6,424 nt of DNA from an uncultured bacterium (GTDB lineage Bacteria > Patescibacteriota > Minisyncoccia > Spechtbacterales > HO2-43-30), in contig CAJXHR010000038.1 of the NCBI GenBank assembly GCA_913054525.1, positions 1-6,424 of the forward strand, read 5' to 3'. The position numbers and the translations under genes are program-made. Below the pieces are notes generated by a model. It ran no database searches, was not told the origin of the DNA, and worked only from the letters and a program-made list of their open reading frames with translations. Positions 1 to 5,657 of this stretch are shown piece after piece (the first letter of the stretch is position 1; each line of letters opens with the position of its first letter).

Positions 1-942
1 TTTGAGTAAATTATTTTTCTTGCCAAAATCATTAAGCACGCGCGTAAGGGCAGTTCTGAAGCCGGTGATATGCATACCCCCTTCCGATGTGTATACATTA
101 TTAGCAAAACCCATTTCAAGTCCCTGGATATCATCTGTATATTGAAATGCAACATCCACCTGAATACTCTCCTGTTCTTTGCTCGCGTAAAAAATATTTT
201 TGTGTTTGGGCGTTTCGTCGCGATTCAAATAATCAACATATGATGGTATCCCACCCTCAAAGTATAGTTGATATGACCTCTCTCGCTTATCGCGTTCGTC
301 TATAATTTTTATGCGAACCCTCCCCGCAAGATACGCTTGCTGTCGGAAATGCTTTATGAGCCACTTCCAACTAAATTTTATTTCCTTAAAAATTTCTGGA
401 TCAGGCTCAAAGGTTACAGAGGTTCCGGAAACTCCTGCAGGGCATTTTCCCACTTTGCGCACCGCCTTCTTTGGCTTGCCTCGCTCATATTCCTGCGCAT
501 AGAGAATACCACCCCTGCACACTTCGGCTTTCATATATTTTGAAAGGGCGTTTACTACAGAAACGCCCACCCCATGGAGCCCCGTAGAAATCTTATAGCC
601 TTCCCCGCCAAACTTCCCCCCCGCATGTAAGGTTGTCATCACAGTCTCAAGGGCAGATTTTTTGGTTTGCGCGTGCCTTTCAACTGGGATACCGCGTCCG
701 TTGTCTGTTACATTTATCACATCGTTGGGCAACAGGGTTATGATTATTTCGCTCGCATATCCCGCAATCGCCTCGTCAAGACTATTGTCGCTCACTTCTT
801 TTATCAAATGGTGCAACCCTTCCGTCCCTGTGGACCCTATAAACATCCCTGGTCGTTTTCGGACAGGGTCAAGACCCTCCAATACCTGGATGTCTTTGGC
901 GGTATAGCCCGCAGTTTTATCTTGTTTTTTAGCTCGTGGCAT
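1..942 (-). CDS. gyrB: DNA gyrase subunit B, N-terminal part (truncated by window edge)
   Basis: This is the ATPase subunit of the type IIA topoisomerase that introduces negative supercoils into DNA together with GyrA. The visible 314 codons cover the GHKL ATPase domain and the start of the transducer domain; the TOPRIM and C-terminal parts lie outside the window. Visible motifs are LEGLDPVRKRPGMFIG (21-36), the helix with the general-base Glu49 and Mg-binding Asn53 (EVSDNSLDEA), the ATP-binding DNGRGIPV (80-87), LHAGGKF (105-111), the glycine-rich lid GLHGVGVSVVNALS (121-134), GTSVTFEP (173-180) and SEGGMHITGF (286-295). Arg143 aligns with the E. coli novobiocin-site Arg136. ATG at 942 is chosen because an in-frame TAG lies six codons upstream with no other start between. 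ParE is the main alternative, since the two are hard to separate without the C-terminus. A lineage with one type IIA enzyme would normally be annotated GyrB. Confidence 0.93.
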   Translation of the reverse strand, partial: MPRAKKQDKTAGYTAKDIQVLEGLDPVRKRPGMFIGSTGTEGLHHLIKEVSDNSLDEAIAGYASEIIITLLPNDVINVTDNGRGIPVERHAQTKKSALETVMTTLHAGGKFGGEGYKISTGLHGVGVSVVNALSKYMKAEVCRGGILYAQEYERGKPKKAVRKVGKCPAGVSGTSVTFEPDPEIFKEIKFSWKWLIKHFRQQAYLAGRVRIKIIDERDKRERSYQLYFEGGIPSYVDYLNRDETPKHKNIFYASKEQESIQVDVAFQYTDDIQGLEMGFANNVYTSEGGMHITGFRTALTRVLNDFGKKNNLLK

Positions 943-948
943 ACATTG

Positions 949-977
949 ATTATACCTCTATTTTCGCTTATATGCAA
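949..977 (-). promoter_or_regulatory. Sigma70-type promoter for gyrB, probably giving a leaderless mRNA
   Basis: On the minus strand a perfect -10 hexamer TATAAT (954-949) lies 17 bp downstream of TTGCAT (977-972), a three-of-six match to the -35 consensus. A start point 7 nt past the -10 would fall at 942, the A of the gyrB ATG, so the message may have no 5' leader. The only Shine-Dalgarno-like bases, AGAGG (959-955), sit about 12 nt from the ATG and partly upstream of the predicted start point, so they would probably not be transcribed. Confidence 0.7.
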
Positions 978-979
978 CT

Positions 980-1001
980 AAAATCCGCCCCTTAACGCGG
1001 A
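980..1001 (-). terminator. Short rho-independent terminator after pheT
   Basis: Reading the minus strand, TCCGC (1001-997) pairs with GCGGA (988-984) around an 8 nt loop and is followed by TTTT (983-980). It begins 17 nt after the pheT stop codon. The stem is only 5 bp and the T-tract only 4, so termination may be partial and some transcripts could read on into gyrB. The gyrB -35 box starts three bases beyond the T-tract. Confidence 0.5.
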
Positions 1002-1018
1002 AGTTTTATTAGGTTATT

Positions 1019-3079
1019 TTACCTTACTTCCCATAGATTTTCTTCCAAAACTTTTGTAATTTTAGACATTATTTCGTCTACTTCTTGTGACGTTAGGGTT
1101 TTTTTGTCTGATTGAAAGATTAGGTGAAATGCTAAGTTTTTCATGCCTTCGGGCAGATTTTCTCCCTCAAACATATCAAAAAGATCAATGTCCCGAAGCA
1201 AAGGACCCGAAACGCTGTTTATCGCATTAAGCGCCTCAACAACCATCGTGCCGCGAGGTACAAGCACTGCTATATCGCGCACGACCTCCGGATACTTAGA
1301 GGGCTTCTGGTATATATGCTCCTCTTCGGCAGCCGCCGAGATTTTATCAAAATTGAATTCAGCGCAGTACACTTTTCCCTCGACGCCGAACTTCGAAAGT
1401 ATATCCGGATGCACTTCACCTACAAACCCTACAAAGTTATTATCCGCGCGTATAATCGCCCGTCGCGCCGGATGTAAAAGTAAGCCGTGATACTTCTCGT
1501 CTTCTTCTGAAAACGTCGGGTCAAAGTAAAAATCATTTATTCCTAATTTTTTTAAAAACTCGTCTGCATATCCCTTCACTTCATAAAATCCATTTGCCGC
1601 GTTCTCCTTCCCTGTAAGTGCAAAAATAAAATTTTCTTCCTCTCTAATATCTTCGCCTTCTTGGAAAAATACTCTGCCGATCTCGAATAACTTGATTGCC
1701 TCAAAATATTTTTTATTCGATGCTATATTTTTTAAAACTCCGTGCATAAGCCAAGGTCGCAAGTATTGAAATTCGTCGCTTATGGGATTTGTCAATTCAA
1801 GAAGCGGAAATGCATAATCCTCCTCTTGAGATTTGGGTATCATTGAGTAGTTATAAACTTCTGAAAATCCAAAGCCGGATAATATATCACGTGCGCGAGA
1901 TCGCCAAAAAACCTGCTCATTTCTACGCGGGACGGCGAGAGTTCCTTGCGGGGCTATGGGTTTTATATTCTCATACCCGTATATCCTACCGATTTCTTCT
2001 ATTACGTCTTGAGCTGCATCAATATCCAATCGGTAAGCGGGAACATCAACAGTGAACTTAAATCCCAGATCCTTAATCTTAAATCCCCCCGTAAGCGAAG
2101 TCAGCCCAAATCCTAATTTCTCCAAAATCTGCTTCATCTTCTTTTTTGAAATGTCAGTGCCGAGCAAGCTGTTTACGTAGCGCGTATCAATGGCAATCTT
2201 TTTTGACTTTTGAGGGCTTGGGTAAATATCTATTTTTTGGACAATTTTTACTTTTGGATTCGTCTCTCTCAACAACTCAATCGCTCTCTCGAGCGCTTGC
2301 GGCGGTAAATTTTGGTCAAACCCATGCATATAGCGCACTGCGGCATCGGTTTTAATTCCCAGCTTCTGAGCGGCCTTACGAATCCGCGCGGCGTCAAAAA
2401 TCGCGGCCTGAAAAATTATTGTCTTTGTGCTGCTATCGATTTGAGTATTTGCGCCGCCTTTTATGCCCGCAAGATCGATGATGCGGCTTTCGTCTTCTAT
2501 GATTATCGCGTCCGCGCCCAAATCATGCGCCGCGCCATCAAGCGTCTCAAGCTTCTCTCCTTGTTTTGCCAAGCGTATATTCATGTTCGCTCCGTTAATC
2601 TTGTCAAAATCAAACGCATGAAGCGGCTGGCCAAGCTCCCACATAATGTAATTGGTGATATCGACTATATTACTAATCGGCTTCTGATTCATAGATGCCA
2701 ATCTCTCCTTAATCCACTCCGGCGAGTCCGCAATCTTCACTCCTTCAACAACATAGGCAGTGTATCGGGGGCATAAACTTTTATCCTGTATATCAACTTG
2801 CAGCAGTTTTTTGCTCTCCCGCCCGAGGCGGGCCAGCCCTGGGCTGGGATTTTTGAGCTTTGAATCTGTCAATGCGGCTATCTCTTTCGCCACTCCCAAA
2901 TGGCTCAGGCAATCATGCGCCCTGTTTGGAAGAATATCTATAGCCAAAATATGGTCCTCGTCCTTTTTCTCCACTTCCTCCACCTCGAAACTGTGCATCG
3001 TTAAAAGTTCCGCCAATTTTTCCGGTTCCGGCAAAGATTCAGAAAAAAAAGATTGTAGCCAATTATATGAAAATTTCAT
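1019..3079 (-). CDS. pheT: Phenylalanine--tRNA ligase beta subunit, short form without the tRNA-binding OB domain
   Basis: This is the beta subunit of the (alpha-beta)2 enzyme that charges tRNA-Phe; it holds the editing site and the tRNA anticodon-binding parts. It has 686 residues against about 795 in E. coli. The N-terminal segment (1-40) runs straight into DILPNRAHDCLSHLGVAKE (48-66), so the EMAPII-like OB domain is absent. Then come B3/B4 (about 103-270; NIVDITNYIMWELGQPLHAFD at 137-157), B5 (about 290-372; Mg-binding pattern Asp352, Asp358, Glu361, Glu362), the catalytic-like core (about 385-575) and the FDX-ACB domain (about 592-686; KYPEVVRDIAVLV). Editing-site His154, Gly208, Thr244 and Ala246 are retained, but the usual Glu is Gln224. 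The usual RFERGVDP reads RYMHGFDQ. Residues 77-88 are encoded by a GC-rich palindromic insert. The ATG lies 1 nt after the pheS stop without a Shine-Dalgarno sequence, so translation is probably coupled. Confidence 0.97.
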   Translation of the reverse strand: MKFSYNWLQSFFSESLPEPEKLAELLTMHSFEVEEVEKKDEDHILAIDILPNRAHDCLSHLGVAKEIAALTDSKLKNPSPGLARLGRESKKLLQVDIQDKSLCPRYTAYVVEGVKIADSPEWIKERLASMNQKPISNIVDITNYIMWELGQPLHAFDFDKINGANMNIRLAKQGEKLETLDGAAHDLGADAIIIEDESRIIDLAGIKGGANTQIDSSTKTIIFQAAIFDAARIRKAAQKLGIKTDAAVRYMHGFDQNLPPQALERAIELLRETNPKVKIVQKIDIYPSPQKSKKIAIDTRYVNSLLGTDISKKKMKQILEKLGFGLTSLTGGFKIKDLGFKFTVDVPAYRLDIDAAQDVIEEIGRIYGYENIKPIAPQGTLAVPRRNEQVFWRSRARDILSGFGFSEVYNYSMIPKSQEEDYAFPLLELTNPISDEFQYLRPWLMHGVLKNIASNKKYFEAIKLFEIGRVFFQEGEDIREEENFIFALTGKENAANGFYEVKGYADEFLKKLGINDFYFDPTFSEEDEKYHGLLLHPARRAIIRADNNFVGFVGEVHPDILSKFGVEGKVYCAEFNFDKISAAAEEEHIYQKPSKYPEVVRDIAVLVPRGTMVVEALNAINSVSGPLLRDIDLFDMFEGENLPEGMKNLAFHLIFQSDKKTLTSQEVDEIMSKITKVLEENLWEVR
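2817..2849. repeat. GC-rich double palindrome inserted in frame in pheT
   Basis: Two hairpins stand side by side on the plus strand: CCCGCC-CGA-GGCGGG (2818-2832) and CCAGCC-CTG-GGCTGG (2833-2847), each with a perfect 6 bp stem and a 3 nt loop. The pair is bordered by TCCC and GGGA, giving a 33 bp unit, exactly 11 codons. It stands out from its AT-rich surroundings. In pheT it encodes about PSPGLARLGRES (residues 78-89), a loop between the N-terminal segment and the B3/B4 domain. Such a shape is typical of dispersed palindromic repeats (REP or RPE type). No second copy is present in this window, so the repeat status is inferred. Confidence 0.6.
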
Positions 3080-3080
3080 A

Positions 3081-4052
3081 TTAGAACTGTTTTAAAAATC
3101 TCAAGTCGCCTGAATAAAGCAACCTGATATCATCAATTTTGTATTTCATCATTGCGATTCTATCCAATCCTATTCCGAAAGCAAACCCTTGCCAGTTAAC
3201 GGGATTATATCCTGCCGCCTTGAAAACATTCGGGTGCACCATGCCTGCCCCGAGCATTTCCATCCACCCCTTGGGGCCATACATATCAACTTCAAAACCC
3301 GGCTCCACAAACGGAAAAAAGCTTGGGCGCAAACGAATTTTCACATTTTCTCCAAAAAGCTGTGACAAAAATTCATTGATCACTGCCTTAAAATTTGCGA
3401 CGCTCATATCTTTGTCCACCATAAGGCCCTCAAGCTGATAAAACTGTATATCATGCGAAGCGTCGGACGCCTCGTGGCGGAACACCCTGCCTGGGGCAAT
3501 TATGCGAATGGGCGGCTGATGCTTTTCCATATGGCGAATTTGCACGGGACTCGTATGAGTGCGCAAGAGCAGCTCCTTGTCCTGCATCCAGAAAGTATCC
3601 CAAATATCCCGGGAAGGATGATCCTTGGGAATGTTCAGGGCGTCAAAATTGTACCACTCCGTCTCAAGCTCCGGACCTTCAACAATCTCAAATCCGAGCG
3701 AAGAAAAAATCTCATTCACTTTCTGCTGAATTTGCGTGAGCGGATGCAGATGCCCCAGCTCCGCTTTCTTGCCGGGAGCAGTAACGTCAAGCCACTCGCC
3801 CCTGAGGGCCTCTTCCGCGCCGGAGGACTTGAGCTCGCTTGACCTCTTTAAAACTTCTTCCTCTATCTCTTTTTTCAGGGACTGAAGCTGGGGAGCTCGC
3901 TCCTTCTTCTCCCTTTCCGAAAGATCCCCGATACTCCGAAGCGCGAGCGCAACCTCGCCTTTTTTGCCAAGATATTTTTTATAAATGCCGTCCAATTCTT
4001 TCAAATCGGACGCGGAATTTATTTCTTTTTTTATTTTATCCAATTCTTCCAT
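3081..4052 (-). CDS. pheS: Phenylalanine--tRNA ligase alpha subunit
   Basis: This is the catalytic class II aminoacyl-tRNA synthetase subunit, which activates phenylalanine with ATP and transfers it to tRNA-Phe in complex with PheT. Its 323 residues match the usual bacterial length (327 in E. coli). Residues 1-75 form the charged N-terminal helical coiled coil that touches tRNA. The catalytic core contains motif 1 (HPLTQIQQKVNEIFSSLGF, 103-121), EWYNFDALNIPKDHPSRD (132-149), RTHTSPVQIR (164-173), motif 2 (GRVFRHEASDASHDIQFYQLEG, split around 188-209) and motif 3 (GFAFGIGLDRIAMMKY, 289-304). Ala291 aligns with E. coli Ala294, which sets the size of the Phe pocket. It ends with the family-typical DLRFLKQF. 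The ATG overlaps the stop of the upstream membrane-protein gene in TAATG and no good Shine-Dalgarno is visible, so translation probably depends on reinitiation. Nothing is missing or truncated. Confidence 0.98.
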   Translation of the reverse strand: MEELDKIKKEINSASDLKELDGIYKKYLGKKGEVALALRSIGDLSEREKKERAPQLQSLKKEIEEEVLKRSSELKSSGAEEALRGEWLDVTAPGKKAELGHLHPLTQIQQKVNEIFSSLGFEIVEGPELETEWYNFDALNIPKDHPSRDIWDTFWMQDKELLLRTHTSPVQIRHMEKHQPPIRIIAPGRVFRHEASDASHDIQFYQLEGLMVDKDMSVANFKAVINEFLSQLFGENVKIRLRPSFFPFVEPGFEVDMYGPKGWMEMLGAGMVHPNVFKAAGYNPVNWQGFAFGIGLDRIAMMKYKIDDIRLLYSGDLRFLKQF

Positions 4053-4399
4053 TATTTTTTATATATCGCTACCATTTCAAGCGCCACGACTATTAAAAAA
4101 ACCGCAAGTACATTCCCTATATTAAGCACAGAAAATGTTTCAAGTATTATGATTGAAATTGCAAGCGCGGAAAATAGAAACCCCCTTCGCAGTGCCCCTT
4201 TAAACTCAAGAGGCCTTCCAAGCAATTTTGAGCCCCAAATGCCAAAGAGTGTAAATATGCCCACAAAAGAAAAAAACATACTTCCAAAAAACAACGCGCG
4301 GACAGATAAATCTGCCGAATGCGGATCAGAACCCCACAAGATCGCGCCAAACGAAACAAGTGAAAAAATTGTAAAAATAAACAGCAACGCTGTGTTCAT
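4052..4399 (-). CDS. Small four-helix membrane protein of unknown function, first gene of the pheST unit
   Basis: The predicted protein has 115 residues and four hydrophobic helices, at about 3-22, 33-55, 72-88 and 94-112. Short polar loops separate them: GSDPHSAD (23-30), a basic stretch between helices 2 and 3 (SKLLGRPLEFKGALRRG, 57-73), and a lysine-ending tail. Acidic residues sit inside helices 3 and 4 (Glu87, Glu108). The pattern of an ..DP.. loop, a helix, a basic linker and two C-terminal helices resembles small uncharacterised membrane proteins I associate with Patescibacteria; that is recollection, not a search result. The frame can be extended 12 codons to a TTG at 4435, but that TTG is the promoter's -35 box, so ATG at 4399 is chosen. 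The stop overlaps the pheS ATG by one base. No enzymatic motif is visible, and no function can be assigned from the link with pheS. Confidence 0.85.
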   Translation of the reverse strand: MNTALLFIFTIFSLVSFGAILWGSDPHSADLSVRALFFGSMFFSFVGIFTLFGIWGSKLLGRPLEFKGALRRGFLFSALAISIIILETFSVLNIGNVLAVFLIVVALEMVAIYKK

Positions 4400-4406
4400 A
4401 TATTGT

Positions 4407-4435
4407 ATTATAAACCGCAAGGACAATGCAAACAA
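4407..4435 (-). promoter_or_regulatory. Promoter of the membrane protein-pheS-pheT unit, probably leaderless
   Basis: Minus strand: a perfect TATAAT (4412-4407) with 17 bp spacing from TTGTTT (4435-4430), a three-of-six -35 match. Seven bases separate the -10 from the ATG at 4399, so transcription should begin at or within a base or two of the start codon. No Shine-Dalgarno is present. The -35 box begins 7 nt after the T-tract of the pyrD terminator. There is no room for an attenuator leader peptide or a T-box, the usual controls of pheST in other bacteria. Confidence 0.7.
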
Positions 4436-4442
4436 GGGAAAT

Positions 4443-4470
4443 AAAAACGGCTAAGTCGTATACTTAGCCG
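4443..4470 (-). terminator. Strong rho-independent terminator overlapping the end of pyrD
   Basis: Minus strand: CGGCTAAGT (4470-4462) pairs perfectly over 9 bp with ACTTAGCCG (4456-4448) around the 5 nt loop ATACG, followed by TTTTT (4447-4443). The last seven or so sense codons of pyrD and its TAG stop (4453-4451) lie within this hairpin, so the terminator is part coding sequence. The A-tract needed for a plus-strand terminator is missing, so it acts for the minus strand. Confidence 0.88.
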
Positions 4471-5569
4471 CATCAACACCTACAAGCTCTTGAATTGAGC
4501 TGACTCCCTCCCTGTCCATATATTCCACAAGTCCCCTATTTATCCTGCCAAATACAGTGGGCCCTTCTCCTCTGATTGCGCTGACAATCTGTAGGGGCAG
4601 GGCGCCAGCTTTTATCTTTTCAAGGGCTGTCGGGGCATCCTTGATCCCCCCTGCGCCCATAATAGAGATACTTCCTCCCGTTTTTCTATATATATACGCA
4701 ATTTGCATGACGCTCATCGCACGAAAATCCGGATCGTCTCCGGAAAGGCCGCCTGCTTCGTCTGCAAACCCGTATTTCCCTTTTATATCAGTATTAATGG
4801 TGGTGTTGGAAGCGACTATACCAACGCCGTACCCGCAGGCCACCTCAATAACTTCGTCCAGCTCCTCCCAGCTAAGGTCGGGGGCAATTTTTATGAACAG
4901 CGGCTTCCTTCTGCCCATCGTCCCCGTTGCCCTAAGGCACGAGGCAACTATACACTCAAGCCACTGCTTTCCCTGAAGCCTTCTCATTTTTGGTGTATTG
5001 GGCGAACTTAAGCCAAGCGTGAACCACGACGCGACATGATACGTCTTGTACACAACTTGAACGCAAGCCCTTGCGTGATCTTCCGGTATCTCGGACTGCA
5101 CAACTTCTTTATTTTCCGACACATTTATACCAACAGGAATACCGGACTCAAAATACTTCCGGAGATTTGTAGAAACCTTGCTCATGCCTCCGCTATTGAA
5201 CCCCAATCTATTTATAACTACTCCGGGCGCAGCAACAAATTGCCGGGGTTTGGGATTGCCATACTGCGGATGCGCTAGAACCCCGCCGAATTCACCGCCT
5301 GCCGCGCCAAGCTGCCAAATCCCCCTGACCGCTCTTCCTTCTTTATCCCAACCGGCTCCCGCAAGCAAAGGATTATCAAACTCAACCCCTGCTACATTAA
5401 TATGCAGCTTCGGATGCGAAAACCTTTTGCGCTTATAGGCAAATTGTTCTACAAGCTTAAGCCCGCCGGGCATCATCTCCGCCCAATGAAGCGCCTCGCG
5501 TGCCTTAATATGCCAAGTTTCCGAATCCAATCTATCAAGAACTGGGCTTACTATTTTCTTATATATCAT
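4451..5569 (-). CDS. pyrD: Dihydroorotate dehydrogenase, class 2 (quinone) type, divergent
   Basis: PyrD oxidises dihydroorotate to orotate, the fourth step of UMP synthesis, using FMN; class 2 enzymes sit on the inner membrane face and pass electrons to quinone. The protein has 372 residues from ATG 5569. The N-terminal helical extension (1-50) is the class 2 membrane/quinone domain. The barrel shows AGAGWDKEG (70-78, Lys76), NPKPR (105-109), VINRLGFN (118-125), GINVSENK (147-154, Asn149), LSSPNTP (187-193, catalytic Ser189, Asn191), KIAPDLS (227-233), SNTT (254-257), EAGGLSG (271-277) and GAGGI (305-309). Odd points: Gly186 replaces the Asn before SSPNT (E. coli Asn172), and Val329 replaces the FMN-phosphate-site Tyr (E. 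coli Tyr318). The frame extends 14 codons to a TTG at 5611, but GGAGG four bases before ATG 5569 and the family N-terminus decide the start. It appears to be a single-gene unit. It may act on dihydroorotate less efficiently or on a related substrate. Confidence 0.92.
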   Translation of the reverse strand: MIYKKIVSPVLDRLDSETWHIKAREALHWAEMMPGGLKLVEQFAYKRKRFSHPKLHINVAGVEFDNPLLAGAGWDKEGRAVRGIWQLGAAGGEFGGVLAHPQYGNPKPRQFVAAPGVVINRLGFNSGGMSKVSTNLRKYFESGIPVGINVSENKEVVQSEIPEDHARACVQVVYKTYHVASWFTLGLSSPNTPKMRRLQGKQWLECIVASCLRATGTMGRRKPLFIKIAPDLSWEELDEVIEVACGYGVGIVASNTTINTDIKGKYGFADEAGGLSGDDPDFRAMSVMQIAYIYRKTGGSISIMGAGGIKDAPTALEKIKAGALPLQIVSAIRGEGPTVFGRINRGLVEYMDREGVSSIQELVGVDAAKYTT

Positions 5570-5572
5570 AGT

Positions 5573-5578
5573 TCCTCC
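5573..5578 (-). promoter_or_regulatory. Strong Shine-Dalgarno of pyrD
   Basis: GGAGGA on the minus strand ends three bases before the ATG at 5569. It fixes that ATG as the start and is the only near-consensus ribosome binding site in the window; the other visible starts are either leaderless or coupled to the preceding stop. Confidence 0.85.
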
Positions 5579-5602
5579 ATCGGACCACAGATGTGAATTT
5601 TC

Positions 5603-5632
5603 AAAAAACAACTTCGTCTTTCAGGCGAAGTT
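5603..5632 (-). terminator. Rho-independent terminator after the ZIP transporter gene
   Basis: Minus strand: AACTTCG (5632-5626) pairs with CGAAGTT (5616-5610) over 7 bp around a 9 nt loop, then a G and TTTTTT (5608-5603). It begins 25 nt after the transporter stop and ends 33 nt before the pyrD start. A hairpin in the pyrD leader acting as an attenuator is possible but less simple. Confidence 0.8.
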
Positions 5633-5657
5633 TACCAAAATCTTGACAAAAATGCAA
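5629..5657 (-). promoter_or_regulatory. Possible pyrD promoter overlapping the terminator
   Basis: Minus strand: TTGCAT (5657-5652, the same -35 hexamer as before gyrB), a 17 bp spacer, then TAAACT (5634-5629), a four-of-six -10 match that overlaps the first arm of the terminator hairpin. A start near 5622 would leave a leader of about 53 nt carrying the Shine-Dalgarno. No better -10 is visible between the terminator and the gene. This is a weak call based on spacing and position. Confidence 0.35.

Noticed and set aside
929..946. Five-codon upstream frame overlapping the gyrB start as a regulatory leader peptide
   Set aside because: It is too short and would start only 2 nt from the -10 box, probably before the transcription start.
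2282..2295. Hairpin CGCTC-TCTC-GAGCG in pheT
   Set aside because: A 5 bp stem within conserved coding sequence (ALERA) without a T-tract is expected by chance.
2312..2776. Plus-strand open frame of 154 codons inside pheT
   Set aside because: It is antisense to a strongly conserved part of pheT, has no recognisable motif and no ribosome site, and similar frames lie opposite all genes here (for example 3453-3842).
4400..4435. Longer form of the small membrane protein starting at TTG 4435
   Set aside because: The TTG is the -35 box of a good promoter and the extra codons contain the -10 box, so they are unlikely to be transcribed.
4400..4442. T-box or pheL-like attenuator upstream of pheST
   Set aside because: The space between the pyrD terminator and the ATG is about 43 bp and is filled by the promoter; no Phe-rich leader frame or T-box sequence is present.
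5570..5611. Longer form of PyrD starting at TTG 5611
   Set aside because: The family N-terminus and a strong GGAGG both fit ATG 5569; the extra 14 residues match nothing and begin in the terminator.
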